Positions 9,266-19,486 of a stretch of DNA of 64,000 bases are shown piece after piece. The stretch's first letter is position 1. Every line of letters starts with the position of its first letter. Source of the stretch: Daedaleopsis sinensis (lineage: Eukaryota; Basidiomycota; Agaricomycetes; Polyporales; Polyporaceae); the NCBI GenBank assembly GCA_033807695.1, contig CM066310.1:3100001-3164000 (forward strand), in the 5' to 3' direction. A program made the position numbers and the translations under genes. Under the pieces are notes generated by a model that had not been told where the DNA came from, did not search any database, and saw only the letters and a program-made list of their open reading frames with translations.

Positions 9266-12200
9266 TCAGGAGAAAGCAAGTGCTCGTACAAGTTGTGAGA
9301 CTACAGGTTGTATACCGTCGGGACATCTACTTTTCCATTGTTCGTATTTAAGAGTCCAGTAGTTCCAGTCATCAGTATCGTACACTATCTGTCGATCGTC
9401 CTTGTCGTAAGTAGTAAGTAAAAACCGAGCATCCTGGCGAGCGGGTATCGTAACGTGATAGCGAGGGGCGTTGGGGGTAACCTTGTGGAACTCGGAGATG
9501 AGCTTCTTCACGCGCTCGTCCTTGATCAGCATAGAACGTTCCACCCATTGTCGTTCAGATCGCGGTAGTCCAACCCATTGCACGAAGTACCAGAGCTTTT
9601 TCCGAAGGAACTTCGAATCAAGTATCTCCTCGACCTGCTTGTCGGAGTCGAGAATGTCCGGTAGGTTTAGGGCTGGTTTGGTCTGATTGGGGAACTCGGA
9701 TGGGCGATAGGGAGTGAGGAGAACTTCGTTGAACACGTTGTGAAGTGCTTTCCACTTGGCCGGAAGTTTTAACCGATATGCACTGGCTCCAACCTTCTCG
9801 ATGATTTGGAAGGGGCCGAAGTGCTTATCTTCAAACTTCTTCTTGGGTCGGTCTGTGCGAATGTGGAACGAGTCGAGCAGAACAAAGTCTCCGACCTTGT
9901 AGTCGTGAGCTTCTTTCCGATGTTTGTCGTAGTGGCGCTTCATCGCATCCTGGGCGACAGTGAGTGCCTCTGACGCCTGTTCCCCGATGCGCTTCATCCG
10001 ATCTGCGAACTGTATTGCAGATTCGTTGACCAGATCCTGCTTGGTCTCGACTCCGGTGAACGGGTGGTAACCGTGCGTCATGTAGAAGGGTGAGAACCCG
10101 GTCGACGAGTGTACCCGATTCCGATACGCGAACGCTGCCAGCGGGAGCCAGTGAACCCAGTCGTCTTGGCGGTGGTTGACAAAGATCCGGAGATATGTCT
10201 GGATCTCTTGGTTCATGCGTTCGGTTTGATCGTCGGTTTGGGGATGGAAAGCAGTGCTTGTGTTGGTCTTGACCCCTAACTTCCGGTACAGCTCGGTGGT
10301 GAATGAGGAAGCGAGCATGGGTCCCCGATCTGACCATATTCGTTCTGGAAGTCCGTGCTGGGCGTAGACGTGTTCGATGAACAGATTGGCTTGTCCCTCT
10401 GAATCCAATGTCTTTGAGCATGGGATGGCTATGTAGTCCTTTGACTTCATGCATACAAAGACAAGGATTGCATCATGACCGTTGCAAAGAGGAAGATCTG
10501 TCATGTAGTCCATGGAGACGTACTGCCAGTTCCGAGTGGGGATGGGGTTCGGGTGTAGCGGCGCTGCACGCGGTTGACGATCAATCTTGACCCGTTGGCA
10601 CGTGTGACAGCCAGCAACATACTTGCGTACGTCTTTGCGAATGGATGGCCACCAATAGGACCGCATGATCATGTCCTGCGTCTTTACTGCACCCGGATGT
10701 CCGGCTGAGATCGAGTCATGATGTGCTGCGATTACACGACCGCGAAGTTCCGTGTGATTTGGAACGACCAACTTCCCCCTCCTGTAGATCAAGCCGTCCT
10801 CGGCTGATTCCATGTCTTCCGATTGGCCTAGTTTCTCGACGATAGAGCGATCGTACAGAGACACATGTTTAAGGCACAAGTCGTGAAGCTCCGAAGCGCC
10901 GTCAACCGTATGCGTAGCATTGAACCAGTGCTCCGGCAACATGATGACGTCCTCCTGTGGCACTTCGGAGTCCATGTGATCAGCTCGACGTGAGAGAGCA
11001 TCCGGTTTCCCCATACTACGACCAGGCTTGTGTGACAAGGTGAAGTGGTAATTGGCGAGTTCTGTGTGCCATCGTGCTTGACGGGGGTTAAGCCGCTGCG
11101 GTTTGCGGAAGTATTTGAGATTCTTGTGATCGTTATGAATCTCGAATGGTTGACGTGCACTCTGGAGGAAATGACGCCATTCCTGGAGTGCCAGCATTAC
11201 CGCGAGCATTTCACGATCCCAGATCTCGTAGCCGCGCTGAGCGGGTGTCAGAGATTGTGACAGGAACGCGATTGGCTTCCATTGACCATCTTGACACTGG
11301 GAAAGTTCTGCTCCGACAGCGTAGTTCGAAGCATCACATTCTACTCGGAAGGGATCTGTGTCATTTGGAATAGCTAACACCGGGGCGCTGGTGATGGCTT
11401 TCTTGATCCCTTCAAAAGCGAGCTGCTGTTCCGGACCCCACATCCATTCCGTTAGACCCGTGAGACAATTGAGCGGACCGGCCGTTTTCGAGAAGTCCTT
11501 GATGAACCGTCGGTAGAAGTTGGCGAAGCCAAGGAAACTCTGGACGTCCCGTTTGCACGTGGGGACCGGCCAGTCGGTGACACCTCGGATCTTCCCTGGG
11601 TCCATGCGAATTTCCCCAGGGGAGATGATATGACCGAGATATTCTGTTTCCTGTGTTTCAAATTCGCACTTCTCGGGTTTACACGTGACACGGTGTTCTC
11701 GAAGGATCTGTAGAACTTCCCGGACCGTTTTCCGGTGCTCTGCTAAGTCCATGGAGAGGATGATGATGTCGTCCAAGTACACAATGACCTTTCCTGTCAG
11801 AATAAGATCTCGGAAGATCTCATTCATCATGGTCTGGAACGTGGCCGGGGAGTTCGTGAGTCCGAAGAACATGACGAGAGGTTCATACAGCCCACGATTA
11901 GTGATGAACGCGGCTTTCTCTTCGTCACCTTCTTTGATCCGGATATTGTTGTATCCCCAGCGAATGTCCAGCTTTGTGTAGTACTTGGCACCTTTGAGTC
12001 GATCAAGGAGTTCGGACATGAGCGGGAGTGGGTACACGTTCTTCTTAGTCATGCTGTTCAGCTTGCGATAGTCCTGGACCGGTCGCAGCTTCCCATCTTT
12101 CTTTTTGACAAAGAAGAACGGTGCTCCCCAGGGCGATTTAGAGGGTCGAATACGTCCAGTGCTCAATTGTTCCTCCAGGAAGACATCTAAGGCATCCTGC

Positions 12201-13132
12201 TCGTCTAGGGTCATGGGATAGATCTTTCCGCAGTACGGTTTCGCATCCTCGGTCAATTCAATCGCATGGTCATACGGCCTTCGTTCGGGAAGAGTAGAGA
12301 ACGTCGATTCGTCAAAGACATCTCGGAAATCTCGATACTGCTCAGGGACTGTTTCCTCGAACGTTTTCTTGGCTTTGGCCGTATTTTGCTCGATAGCGAT
12401 TTCCATTGCAACCGAGGTCTTTGCACGTATGTGGACGGTACGCGAGTCACACCATGACTTAGTGTTAACCATGAAAACACGCTCTCCGGGGTTCACGACA
12501 TGCTGGCAGGTACTCGGGCAGCGGCGGAAGTCAAGAATCTTAGACTTCCAATCGATCGTGGGATTATGGTGTTCGATCCACTCGTGGCCCAGGAAGACGT
12601 CCGACTTGCCGAGGTCTGTGACCAGGAATGGGATGCGCTCCCGGTGATCTCCGATCTGCAGGTCGACTTCGACATAGTGTGTGATCCGTCCCCCTATGTT
12701 TGGTGTCCCGTCGGCGTTGAAGACGTCGATAGGCTGGTCGAAAGGCTTAGGCGTGAGACCTGCTTTGAGGACGAAGTTTCGATGCATACACGATCCGGTG
12801 CAGCCGGTGTCGAGGAGCGCTTTGATGTCATAGGTGCGCAGGGTCTCGATGTTTGTGAGCATGGCCGGGACGTCGAACTGCCGTTTTCCACCTGTGCCAC
12901 GGACTGCTCGGAAGTACTTAGGCCCGTAGGGCATAATCGGGATGGTGTTAACTGGTTTGGATTTTGGTTCCTCCGCACAAGGATATTTTTCGATTTTTTT
13001 GTTATTTTTGGAAGAGGAATTAAGCACCGATTCACGTCGGCCGCGCTCCTTGCTAAGAGACGCCTCTTCGGTAGATGTGATAGATACAGAAATAGGGTCC
13101 GATGATGATAACGGGGCGATAAAGGTAGGCAT
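9266..13132 (-). CDS. retrotransposon pol polyprotein with chromodomain
   Basis: An uninterrupted frame of 1288 codons from an ATG at 13132. The same frame stays open upstream to about 13240, overlapping the end of gag, and is offset by -1 from it, so a gag-pol frameshift product is likely. Domains by residue: aspartic protease with ALLDTG (Asp about 108), reverse transcriptase 330-510 with YLDD at 452-455, RNase H from about 595 (VECDAS) to 715, integrase zinc motif 804-845 (HH..CHTC), integrase core with Asp 875, Asp 935 and Glu 971, and a chromodomain-like segment about 1167-1205 (VEEILDS...YFVQWVGLP). All catalytic residues I checked are present. The integrase has TDDQTER where relatives usually have TDGQTER. 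The chromodomain is expected to guide integration to particular chromatin. Confidence 0.95.
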   Translation of the reverse strand: MPTFIAPLSSSDPISVSITSTEEASLSKERGRRESVLNSSSKNNKKIEKYPCAEEPKSKPVNTIPIMPYGPKYFRAVRGTGGKRQFDVPAMLTNIETLRTYDIKALLDTGCTGSCMHRNFVLKAGLTPKPFDQPIDVFNADGTPNIGGRITHYVEVDLQIGDHRERIPFLVTDLGKSDVFLGHEWIEHHNPTIDWKSKILDFRRCPSTCQHVVNPGERVFMVNTKSWCDSRTVHIRAKTSVAMEIAIEQNTAKAKKTFEETVPEQYRDFRDVFDESTFSTLPERRPYDHAIELTEDAKPYCGKIYPMTLDEQDALDVFLEEQLSTGRIRPSKSPWGAPFFFVKKKDGKLRPVQDYRKLNSMTKKNVYPLPLMSELLDRLKGAKYYTKLDIRWGYNNIRIKEGDEEKAAFITNRGLYEPLVMFFGLTNSPATFQTMMNEIFRDLILTGKVIVYLDDIIILSMDLAEHRKTVREVLQILREHRVTCKPEKCEFETQETEYLGHIISPGEIRMDPGKIRGVTDWPVPTCKRDVQSFLGFANFYRRFIKDFSKTAGPLNCLTGLTEWMWGPEQQLAFEGIKKAITSAPVLAIPNDTDPFRVECDASNYAVGAELSQCQDGQWKPIAFLSQSLTPAQRGYEIWDREMLAVMLALQEWRHFLQSARQPFEIHNDHKNLKYFRKPQRLNPRQARWHTELANYHFTLSHKPGRSMGKPDALSRRADHMDSEVPQEDVIMLPEHWFNATHTVDGASELHDLCLKHVSLYDRSIVEKLGQSEDMESAEDGLIYRRGKLVVPNHTELRGRVIAAHHDSISAGHPGAVKTQDMIMRSYWWPSIRKDVRKYVAGCHTCQRVKIDRQPRAAPLHPNPIPTRNWQYVSMDYMTDLPLCNGHDAILVFVCMKSKDYIAIPCSKTLDSEGQANLFIEHVYAQHGLPERIWSDRGPMLASSFTTELYRKLGVKTNTSTAFHPQTDDQTERMNQEIQTYLRIFVNHRQDDWVHWLPLAAFAYRNRVHSSTGFSPFYMTHGYHPFTGVETKQDLVNESAIQFADRMKRIGEQASEALTVAQDAMKRHYDKHRKEAHDYKVGDFVLLDSFHIRTDRPKKKFEDKHFGPFQIIEKVGASAYRLKLPAKWKALHNVFNEVLLTPYRPSEFPNQTKPALNLPDILDSDKQVEEILDSKFLRKKLWYFVQWVGLPRSERQWVERSMLIKDERVKKLISEFHKVTPNAPRYHVTIPARQDARFLLTTYDKDDRQIVYDTDDWNYWTLKYEQWKSRCPDGIQPVVSQLVRALAFS

Positions 13133-13218
13133 AGTGGTGGGAGAGAGAATCGGTATCGTACAATCTGCGTTACTGGATTCGAGTACATAAGAAAAGTCCG
13201 TATCAGATCTACGTGCGG

Positions 13219-14906
13219 CTAGAACTGATTGTCCTGAAAAACCGAAACAATGGGCTCGTTGCTCGAATCCGAAATGTCCTCCTGCTCCTGTTGCTCAACT
13301 CCGATCTCCGGCACGACCTGTTCCATGAAGTCCTGCAGGTCCTCGACGATGTATTGCCGAATCTCATCCAAGAACGGCTCGCGTTGACCAGGAACCTCCC
13401 ATCGACGCACGCGCTGCGCGTCTGGACCGGTGCGGTTCGGGACATGCCATCTGTCTCCACACGTGCCCTTCTCCGACTGCTTGGCACCACATTTCCGGCA
13501 CGGCCTGGCGCGGAAGGTGTCGATGTCCATCGGCTGTCCTCGGCCTCCGTAGACGGTACCGGTTCCAGTACGACGATCACTGGTTGGTTGAGCCTAATAT
13601 ACAGGCTGTTGCGGTGCGGGAGGTGCGTAGTACTGATAGCGCGCAGGTGGGGGTCCCGGCGGAGGAGCGTATGCCATAGGGGGCGCTGCGTAGTACTGAG
13701 GAGGTCGTGGAGTGCGGGGAGGTGGTTGCTGCTGTTGTTGCCGTGATCGTCCGTAAAGACGCTGATGAATGTGATGCTGCTTAGAGAGTGCCGTGATGCG
13801 ATTTTTCCACTTGAGATAGGTGTCCGGCACGGTCTCGTTGGCGTAGATCATCTGCACGAGATCCATAGGCAGGGCGAGTTCCAGCTTGTGGCGCATGTAC
13901 GGGGTGTCGCGCTGCGTATTCATGCCGGCACGTGTCGTTAAGTCCTCCCATTCTGCGAAGAAGTCCTCGGCCGTCTTGTTTCCCATGCGAATGTGATCGA
14001 GGGTGCTGACCGCATCATACTCGTCAGTAGGGGATTTGAAACGACTATCGAGCTTCGACCAGAACGTGTCCATGTCGGCGATCTTCGTAAGCCAGGTACC
14101 GTTCACAAAGTTGGTTTCCACAAAGTTCTTCTTCCAAGTCATCAGACGCGGGGACCGGATGTAGGAAAGAACGAGCCGGATTGCATCATCTGTTCCCATA
14201 CCGGCCACGTAGACCTGGAGTAGATACTTCCAGGCGTTATACGCGTCTGGGGATCCATCGAAGGGTTCTGGATCGGCGACTTTGGGCGCGGAGGCTCGGA
14301 TGACGTGTTGGCGTTGGAAGAGGTTCGTGAAGAAGGTTTTCGCGTCTTGGTCGAGCGAGAACGCCGGTTGCGGTGCTGTCCCCATTCTGGTATGAGGTTG
14401 GGATGAGGAGCTCGAAGAGGAGTGTTGGGTAGCTGTGCTGGACGACGAGGAAGAGGATACGGATCGGTTGGACGGGCCGGGAGCTCGAGCTTGTGGGAGA
14501 GGAAGGGCTTCTTGAAGTGGGGTGAGGTCGAAGGCGCTTCCGGCGAGGTGGGCGTCGACTTGCGCTTGAGTGGGAGTGAGAGAACCGGGGTCAAAGAAGG
14601 GGAGTGCGTCGGTAGGGATTGGTGCTGGGGGATGGATGAGGCGGATGATATCGTTTTCGGGGATCGGTTCAGGTGGCACGCAGTTCTCGAATCGAAGTGG
14701 GCAAGGTTGTTCCTGGCAGCGGGTAACGGAATCGTCACTTTCGTTGAAGCTATAGTCGTCCCACTGATCTGAGATGGTTTGCCTTCCTTGGATATGTAAG
14801 CTCCCGGCGCAGGGATATCGGGTGTCTCCTTCCGTGATGTCTCTTGAAGCGCGTGGTCCCGTGCTTCGGTTTCGTATTCAAGGAGCAACGAGTCCCACTT
14901 GTCCAT
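13219..14906 (-). pseudogene. retrotransposon gag, interrupted
   Basis: The main frame (about 14877 to 13219) encodes a capsid-like protein with the block DPEPFDGSPDAYNAWKYLL, a proline- and glutamine-rich linker and a cysteine cluster (CRKCGAKQSEKGTCGDRWH) near the end that may be the nucleic-acid-binding knuckle in an unusual spacing. Two lesions are visible. First, an in-frame TAG at 13594-13596 separates QQPVY from AQPTSD, with coding-like sequence on both sides, as from a CAG-to-TAG change. Second, the only good ATG (14906, MDKWDSLLLEYETEARD) is in another frame, so a frameshift or an unseen intron lies around 14800-14880. The gag and pol frames overlap near 13210-13240. TAG read-through is possible but I consider mutation more likely. 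Confidence 0.75.
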
Positions 14907-15340
14907 AAACTAAAGAAGGATGTGTAAACGTAAAGCAATCAAACACAGTCGAGATCACGAGGGCGTGTAAGGCCTGACGCACACCTACAAATGTTCTTGC
15001 GAACACCGGCGGTCGGAACTCGTGACTGCACAACCGATTTTACCGCGCCTGGCGAGGCGGAGTCTCTCGGACACGGTTGCCTAGAAGGCTGACTACCGCG
15101 TGTGTATGTAGGAAAGGGTAACACCGGAACGGAACGTACGGATACGGAGACGTATAGTACGCAGAGGATCGGGGGTCTTGCTGCCGTGGGCTCGGCGCCC
15201 AGAGATCGAGGGTAGATGGGCGGGATGTGTGAAGGTCGGGGTGAAAGGGATGGTGGTGGGCGGGGTTGGTGGTGATAGAGGAGAGGTGGAGACGTACGGG
15301 GTAGTACTGATACAGTACGCCCGTAGTCGAGAAGAGTGGT

Positions 15341-15351
15341 AGCTTCGGATT
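15341..15351 (-). promoter_or_regulatory. self-priming primer-binding site
   Basis: On the element strand AATCCGAAGCT starts one base after the 5' LTR. It is not a TGG-starting tRNA complement. It is the exact reverse complement of AGCTTCGGATT inside the LTR (15406-15416, and 9003-9013 in the other copy), which begins 34 bases after the first base of the TATAAAA box, where the transcript should start. This is the arrangement known from Tf1/sushi elements, whose mRNA 5' end folds back as primer. Confidence 0.8.
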
Positions 15352-15352
15352 A

Positions 15353-15632
15353 TGATACACCCTTGGCTAGGACGAAGGCAGACTAGAGTTGGGTGACAAT
15401 GTACCAATCCGAAGCTGGGGACTCTACCCCAGCATCCAGTGGCTTTTATATTGTAGAGGCCTGTCTACGAGAACAATAACACATGTAGAACAATAAGAAC
15501 ATGAGGCGTGCTACGGAAACCAAGCGGAAAGCACGGAGGCCCGTCGAGGGTCACAGGACAATAGCTAAGACAATAACGAATGAAACAGGGTGAGAACGAG
15601 GATGAGGCGAGGTAGAACATGTGCTCGTAACA
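15353..15632 (-). repeat. 5' LTR with promoter
   Basis: 280 bp, TG...CA. On the element strand it holds TATAAAA (15444-15450). A perfect 7-bp hairpin (GCTGGGG/CCCCAGC, 6-nt loop) ends within the first three bases of the predicted transcript start AGCTTCGG. It is followed by the TAGT target duplication at 15633-15636. Confidence 0.95.
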
Positions 15633-15749
15633 TAGTAGCGTTCGCTGGCGCGACCCGGCATCCGCGAAGGAGGGCCTCTGAGGTGTCGTCTAATGACAGT
15701 GGCACTGTGTGCCATGTATAGACCATCTGACAATCTATGGGTATAGGAA

Positions 15750-17193
15750 ATGCACTCTTTACCACCGGTACTCAACCGCGATATCCTCAGCAATGTCATT
15801 GAACACGCAGAGAAGGCCACCGTTGTGACTCTGATGCGCACTAGCCGCTGGTTGTACCACGCAGGGGCGCGACCAATTCTATCGGGGCCGGTATATGTTG
15901 GCTTCGACGGGAAGAGGAAGATCAATTCGTTTCTCGTCTTCATGGCCGCAGAGGACGGAAGACGGTGGCAGTTTCTCTCGGACGTGACCATTTTTGGAGA
16001 GGAGCGGTTCTCCTCCCAACACGCGAAAGCCATAGCGGACGGCATTCGTCGCGCGCACAACATCCAGCGCCTCGCAATCTTGGACATCGACGAGTTTCTT
16101 TCCTCGCACCAGGACCTACCGGCCGCGTTCGCCTCGCTGCCCAACGTCAAGCACCTCAAAGTATCTCGCGCAGGGATGCATTGTTGCATCATGTTGGAAA
16201 GTGCGCGGTGGGAGCTCCTGACTGCAAAACTCTCCGATGGGGGCAAGGGCGAAGGACACTGGGACGAGACGCTCGGCCTCGACGCCAGGATGCACCCGGC
16301 AGCGTTGCTGCGCTCCTCCCAGGCTACTCTCACCAGGCTGCACTGTTCCCTCTGGCAGCCGAACGAATGGCGTTCCGACTCGCCCGTTTACCCGAACGTC
16401 CGAAAACTGGAGATGGAAGAGATGATCCAGTACCCGGGGACCGACGAGTGGGTCAGAACGTATCCGAACGTCAAGTCGCTCACCGTCTCCACCCTCGCCG
16501 CCAATACCGAAGGCCAGCAGGAGGATTGCGACCAGGTGCACGCGCGCAACAGGAGCGCTGTCGCCTCTCGAGGATGCTGGGGCCAGGGCTTGGACGAATT
16601 GTGGGCCAACTGCGCCGATATTTATATGCTCGGGCTGACGTGCCGCGTGCGCCACGCCCGTGTGTCGCTCTCCGCCTGGAACTTTCCGTTCCTTGCTCAG
16701 CCCGTCCGTCTGTACATCACAACAACGGGGAGCCTCTTCACCTCCGCGTTCACGGTACGCCTCGAGGAGGCCGCACCGTACCTCCAAGAGTTACAGGAGT
16801 GCGAGATCACTCTGTGGTTCTCCCGCGAAGAGGAGAAGACGAACGTTCCACGCCTGATGGTGCGTGAGCGACAGACAGTTTCACGCTTGCGCGCTCCCTG
16901 ACTTACACCTGTTCATGACAATCCGGCAGATTGAGGGCGCGTCGGTGCTGCGCGCGGTCCCCAGCCTGCGAAAACTCGCGATTCATCTTGACGGCCGTGC
17001 TGGGTGGTCGTTGACCGGTGACACCCCAGCCGAACGGTCGGTGTTTTACCTCGATCGGGCCAAATTCTACAAGGCGGTGTTCTCGGCCGTACCATCTCTA
17101 ACTACCTTCGAGCTTGGCATCCGCCTGTCGGGAATGCTTTGGCCCGGATTTCGAGAGTCCGTGACGGCTGTAAGGGTCTGCGCCGATACGTAG
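15750..17193 (+). CDS. F-box-like protein
   Basis: Model: exons 15750-16859 and 16930-17193, 457 residues. The N-terminus (LNRDILSNVIEHAEKATVV...LYHAGARPIL) resembles the divergent F-box that opens many agaricomycete proteins. The rest is a leucine-rich, repeat-like region without clear LRR consensus (PNVKHLKVS, PNVRKLEMEE, PNVKSLTVS). F-box proteins recruit targets to SCF ubiquitin ligases, but the target here is unknown and many of these genes turn over rapidly. A broken paralogue lies at 882-2198. The start is the first ATG in frame with the F-box. The retrotransposon 5' LTR ends 117 bp upstream and is oriented away, so the native promoter was probably displaced. Confidence 0.8.
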
Positions 17194-17696
17194 CCTTGCG
17201 CCGTTGGGCATGGCCGAGTCAGGTGAGTGAACTGCATGCTATGACTCCGAGCATCATGGGTCCTCGAGCATTGACGACATATCTCCACGTCCACAGAGTT
17301 CGGCTTACTCCTGAAAACTTGAGTCCTTCCCCGAACGGGCCGAGTTGAATACTTCACTCGAACTATTAGCTTGATACATTAGCCAACCATAAATTGTGAG
17401 CGCGGCGCGCAAGGCACGTACCCTAAAGTTCTTCGTGTGACGCTGGGAACCCGGATATGTCTTCTTAACCGGGCGTATGCTGTCTCACCTGTCTGACCTC
17501 CTCTATGCACTTAGTCAGTCCATCTTTGATCTCTCGACAGCGCTTCACGACAGGAAGCTGACATGTGACCATGAGATCGCAATCATGATATACTCTCATG
17601 CCATAAGTAGCTCAGGAGGATTGTCCCGTTCTTCACCACCATCGCATCGATAACAGCTCTCACATCCTCTCTCATCGTTATTAGGTCGCCGCAAGC
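17194..17696. other. intergenic, no gene seen
   Basis: Presumed 3' region of the F-box-like gene and promoter of the esterase gene. No coding-like frame was recognised. Confidence 0.5.
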
Positions 17697-19059
17697 ATGA
17701 CTTTGGATCCGGAGCTCACCGCTGAACTACTAGTTCACCCAGTTTACTCGAAGCCTATACCCCCGCCTCCTGAAGGAGTTCCGCTAGGAGAGTATGCGCG
17801 ACGAGGGGCCAACGTCCTCTTCTCATTCTTCAAGAGGCACTTCGAACCGCGCCTGCCTCCAGGTATTCTATGCGAGCTATCATTGACCTCATTTATTTGG
17901 GTTACTGAACAGGGTCACCAGCTTCGCAGTATATCGTGCACGACAAGTCCGTACGTGTACAGGTCGGAGAGATTGGAGTACGCGTGATTCTCCCTGTCAC
18001 GACGGATGAGAGCGCAGCGTTCCCTGTCCTCGTCTGGTTCCATGGCGGAGGTACGCAGGCGAGTTCCTTAGAATGATTTTGAAAGCTGATGTCTCTTTCG
18101 CTGAAGGTTTCATGGTTGGAGACCTTGAGATGGACGACTTCCATCTGCGGACCATCAGCGCTGAGCTGCAGTTGGCTATCGTAAACGTCGACTACAGGTA
18201 CGTCCTACGTTCACGGTTCTTTCGTTCTCGCCCATCTGACTCACTTCCGTCGTAGACTTACCCCGGAGCACCAGTTCCCTACGGCCCATGACGACTGCTA
18301 TGCTGCCATGAAGTGGGTGGGTGAAACAGCCTTATGTTCAATAGCAACAACAGATCTAACAGGTCTTCAGGTAGTCGAGCAAGCTGCTGAGCTGAAGCTC
18401 TCTCTCGACAAGGGCTTCATCATCGGCGGCGACTCGGCAGGTGGGAACCTATCCGCAGCACTGGCTATTCGTGCACGGGACGACCCCTTCTTCGCCGCAC
18501 GCCCTCTCACGGGGCAGTACCTTCGGGAGCCCTCTGTCGTCCATCCGGAAGCAGTTCCTGACAAGCACAAAGACGTGCTGCGCTCGATGAAGGAGTGCAA
18601 GTACCCTCCGTTCTTAGACGAGGACAAAGTTCTCATGTACATGAGTGCGTACGCATTGTTCTCGGGGGTTCTGTCTCCGCGATCGGTGCTGACTATCGTG
18701 TTGTTGGTTCAGAGTTTTACAACGCTCCGCCCGCGAGCGTCCTCATGTTTCCTCTTCTTGCTGAGAGCCACTCCGGACTCCCTCCCGCGTTCGTCCAAGT
18801 GATGGAATGTGACCCGTTGCGGGACGAAGGCCTCTTGTACGAGCGAGTCCTGCGCGAGTCCGGGTGTGTAACGAAGCTTGTCACGTACGTGCACTCAGTG
18901 ACTATTTCGAGGAGCTGGGGCTTACTAGAGGAGGTCGTTAGATACCCCGGATGTCCGCATGGGTTCCACTACTCGTTCCCGGCCATCTCGGCCGCCGTAA
19001 AGATCGACCAGGACGAGCGAGAGGGTCTGAAATGGTTGTTGAACCTGCAGAAGAAATGA
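17697..19059 (+). CDS. alpha/beta-hydrolase, hormone-sensitive-lipase type esterase
   Basis: Seven exons fit: 17697-17862, 17913-18050, 18107-18197, 18256-18316, 18371-18644, 18713-18884, 18942-19059. The joins keep one frame. Motifs: oxyanion HGGGFMVG formed across an intron, nucleophile GDSAGG (about 18430), acid in ECDPLRDEG (about 18810) and catalytic His in GCPHGFH (about 18955). No signal peptide is evident, so it probably acts inside the cell on a short-chain ester or carboxylic ester substrate. The substrate cannot be read from sequence. Length (about 340 residues) fits the family. A fragment of a second copy lies at 222-660. Confidence 0.88.
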
Positions 19060-19486
19060 TCGTGGCATAGTCAATACGCTACACAGGGAACTTGACCTTC
19101 TAGTTACTTAGGAGGCTGTGCGATTCTGCCACCAGTGCAGAAGGAGCGAGGCCGACTTGTCCGCTGAGGGTCGTCCACGTAATCATAGCAGGTCTGACTT
19201 TTGGCGAATTCTGCAGTATCTTATATCACGTTGCATGAAATGACGACTCAACCTATCCTATCCTACGAAATGTATCAAGCAAATGAAGGTTCTCGACTAC
19301 AACTTGCTCCTCCTAAGAAAGCGCATCATGCCGGCGGAGACGGTCGGAGTCCGGCGCTGGGCAGTCACACTCGCGGGCTGTCCTCGAACCTCATCTCGAG
19401 TTAGCTGAACCGGTACCCTGTTCATATCACATAGACGAGAGTGTCTCTAATCGTCAATTTCCTCTCCAGTATGGCCGTTATGTACT
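19060..19486. other. intergenic, no gene seen
   Basis: Region between the converging ends of the esterase gene and the F-box gene on the other strand. Only short frames without recognisable content. Confidence 0.5.

Larger units (their letters stand above)
8950..15632 (-). mobile_element. Ty3/gypsy chromovirus LTR retrotransposon
   Basis: A 6.7-kb element on the minus strand: 5' LTR (15353-15632), PBS, gag, pol (protease, RT, RNase H, integrase, chromodomain), polypurine tract, 3' LTR (8950-9229). The domain order RT-RNase H-IN and the C-terminal chromodomain place it among fungal chromoviruses. The LTRs differ at only two of 280 positions that I can see, so the insertion is young. gag appears damaged (a frame change near the N-terminus and an in-frame TAG), so this copy may depend on others for mobility. 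It lies 117 bp upstream of the F-box-like gene at 15750. Confidence 0.95.

Noticed and set aside
13219..13530. Treating the gag zinc-knuckle segment as a separate gene
   Set aside because: It is in the same frame as the upstream gag segment, separated only by the TAG at 13594-13596, so it is the C-terminus of Gag.
14422..14772. Plus-strand frame inside gag
   Set aside because: Glycine-rich complement of the serine/proline-rich gag linker; no independent support.
15965..16867. 300-codon plus-strand frame overlapping the F-box-like gene
   Set aside because: Arginine/proline/alanine-rich out-of-frame shadow of the real exon, which has a paralogue and clear leucine-rich pattern.
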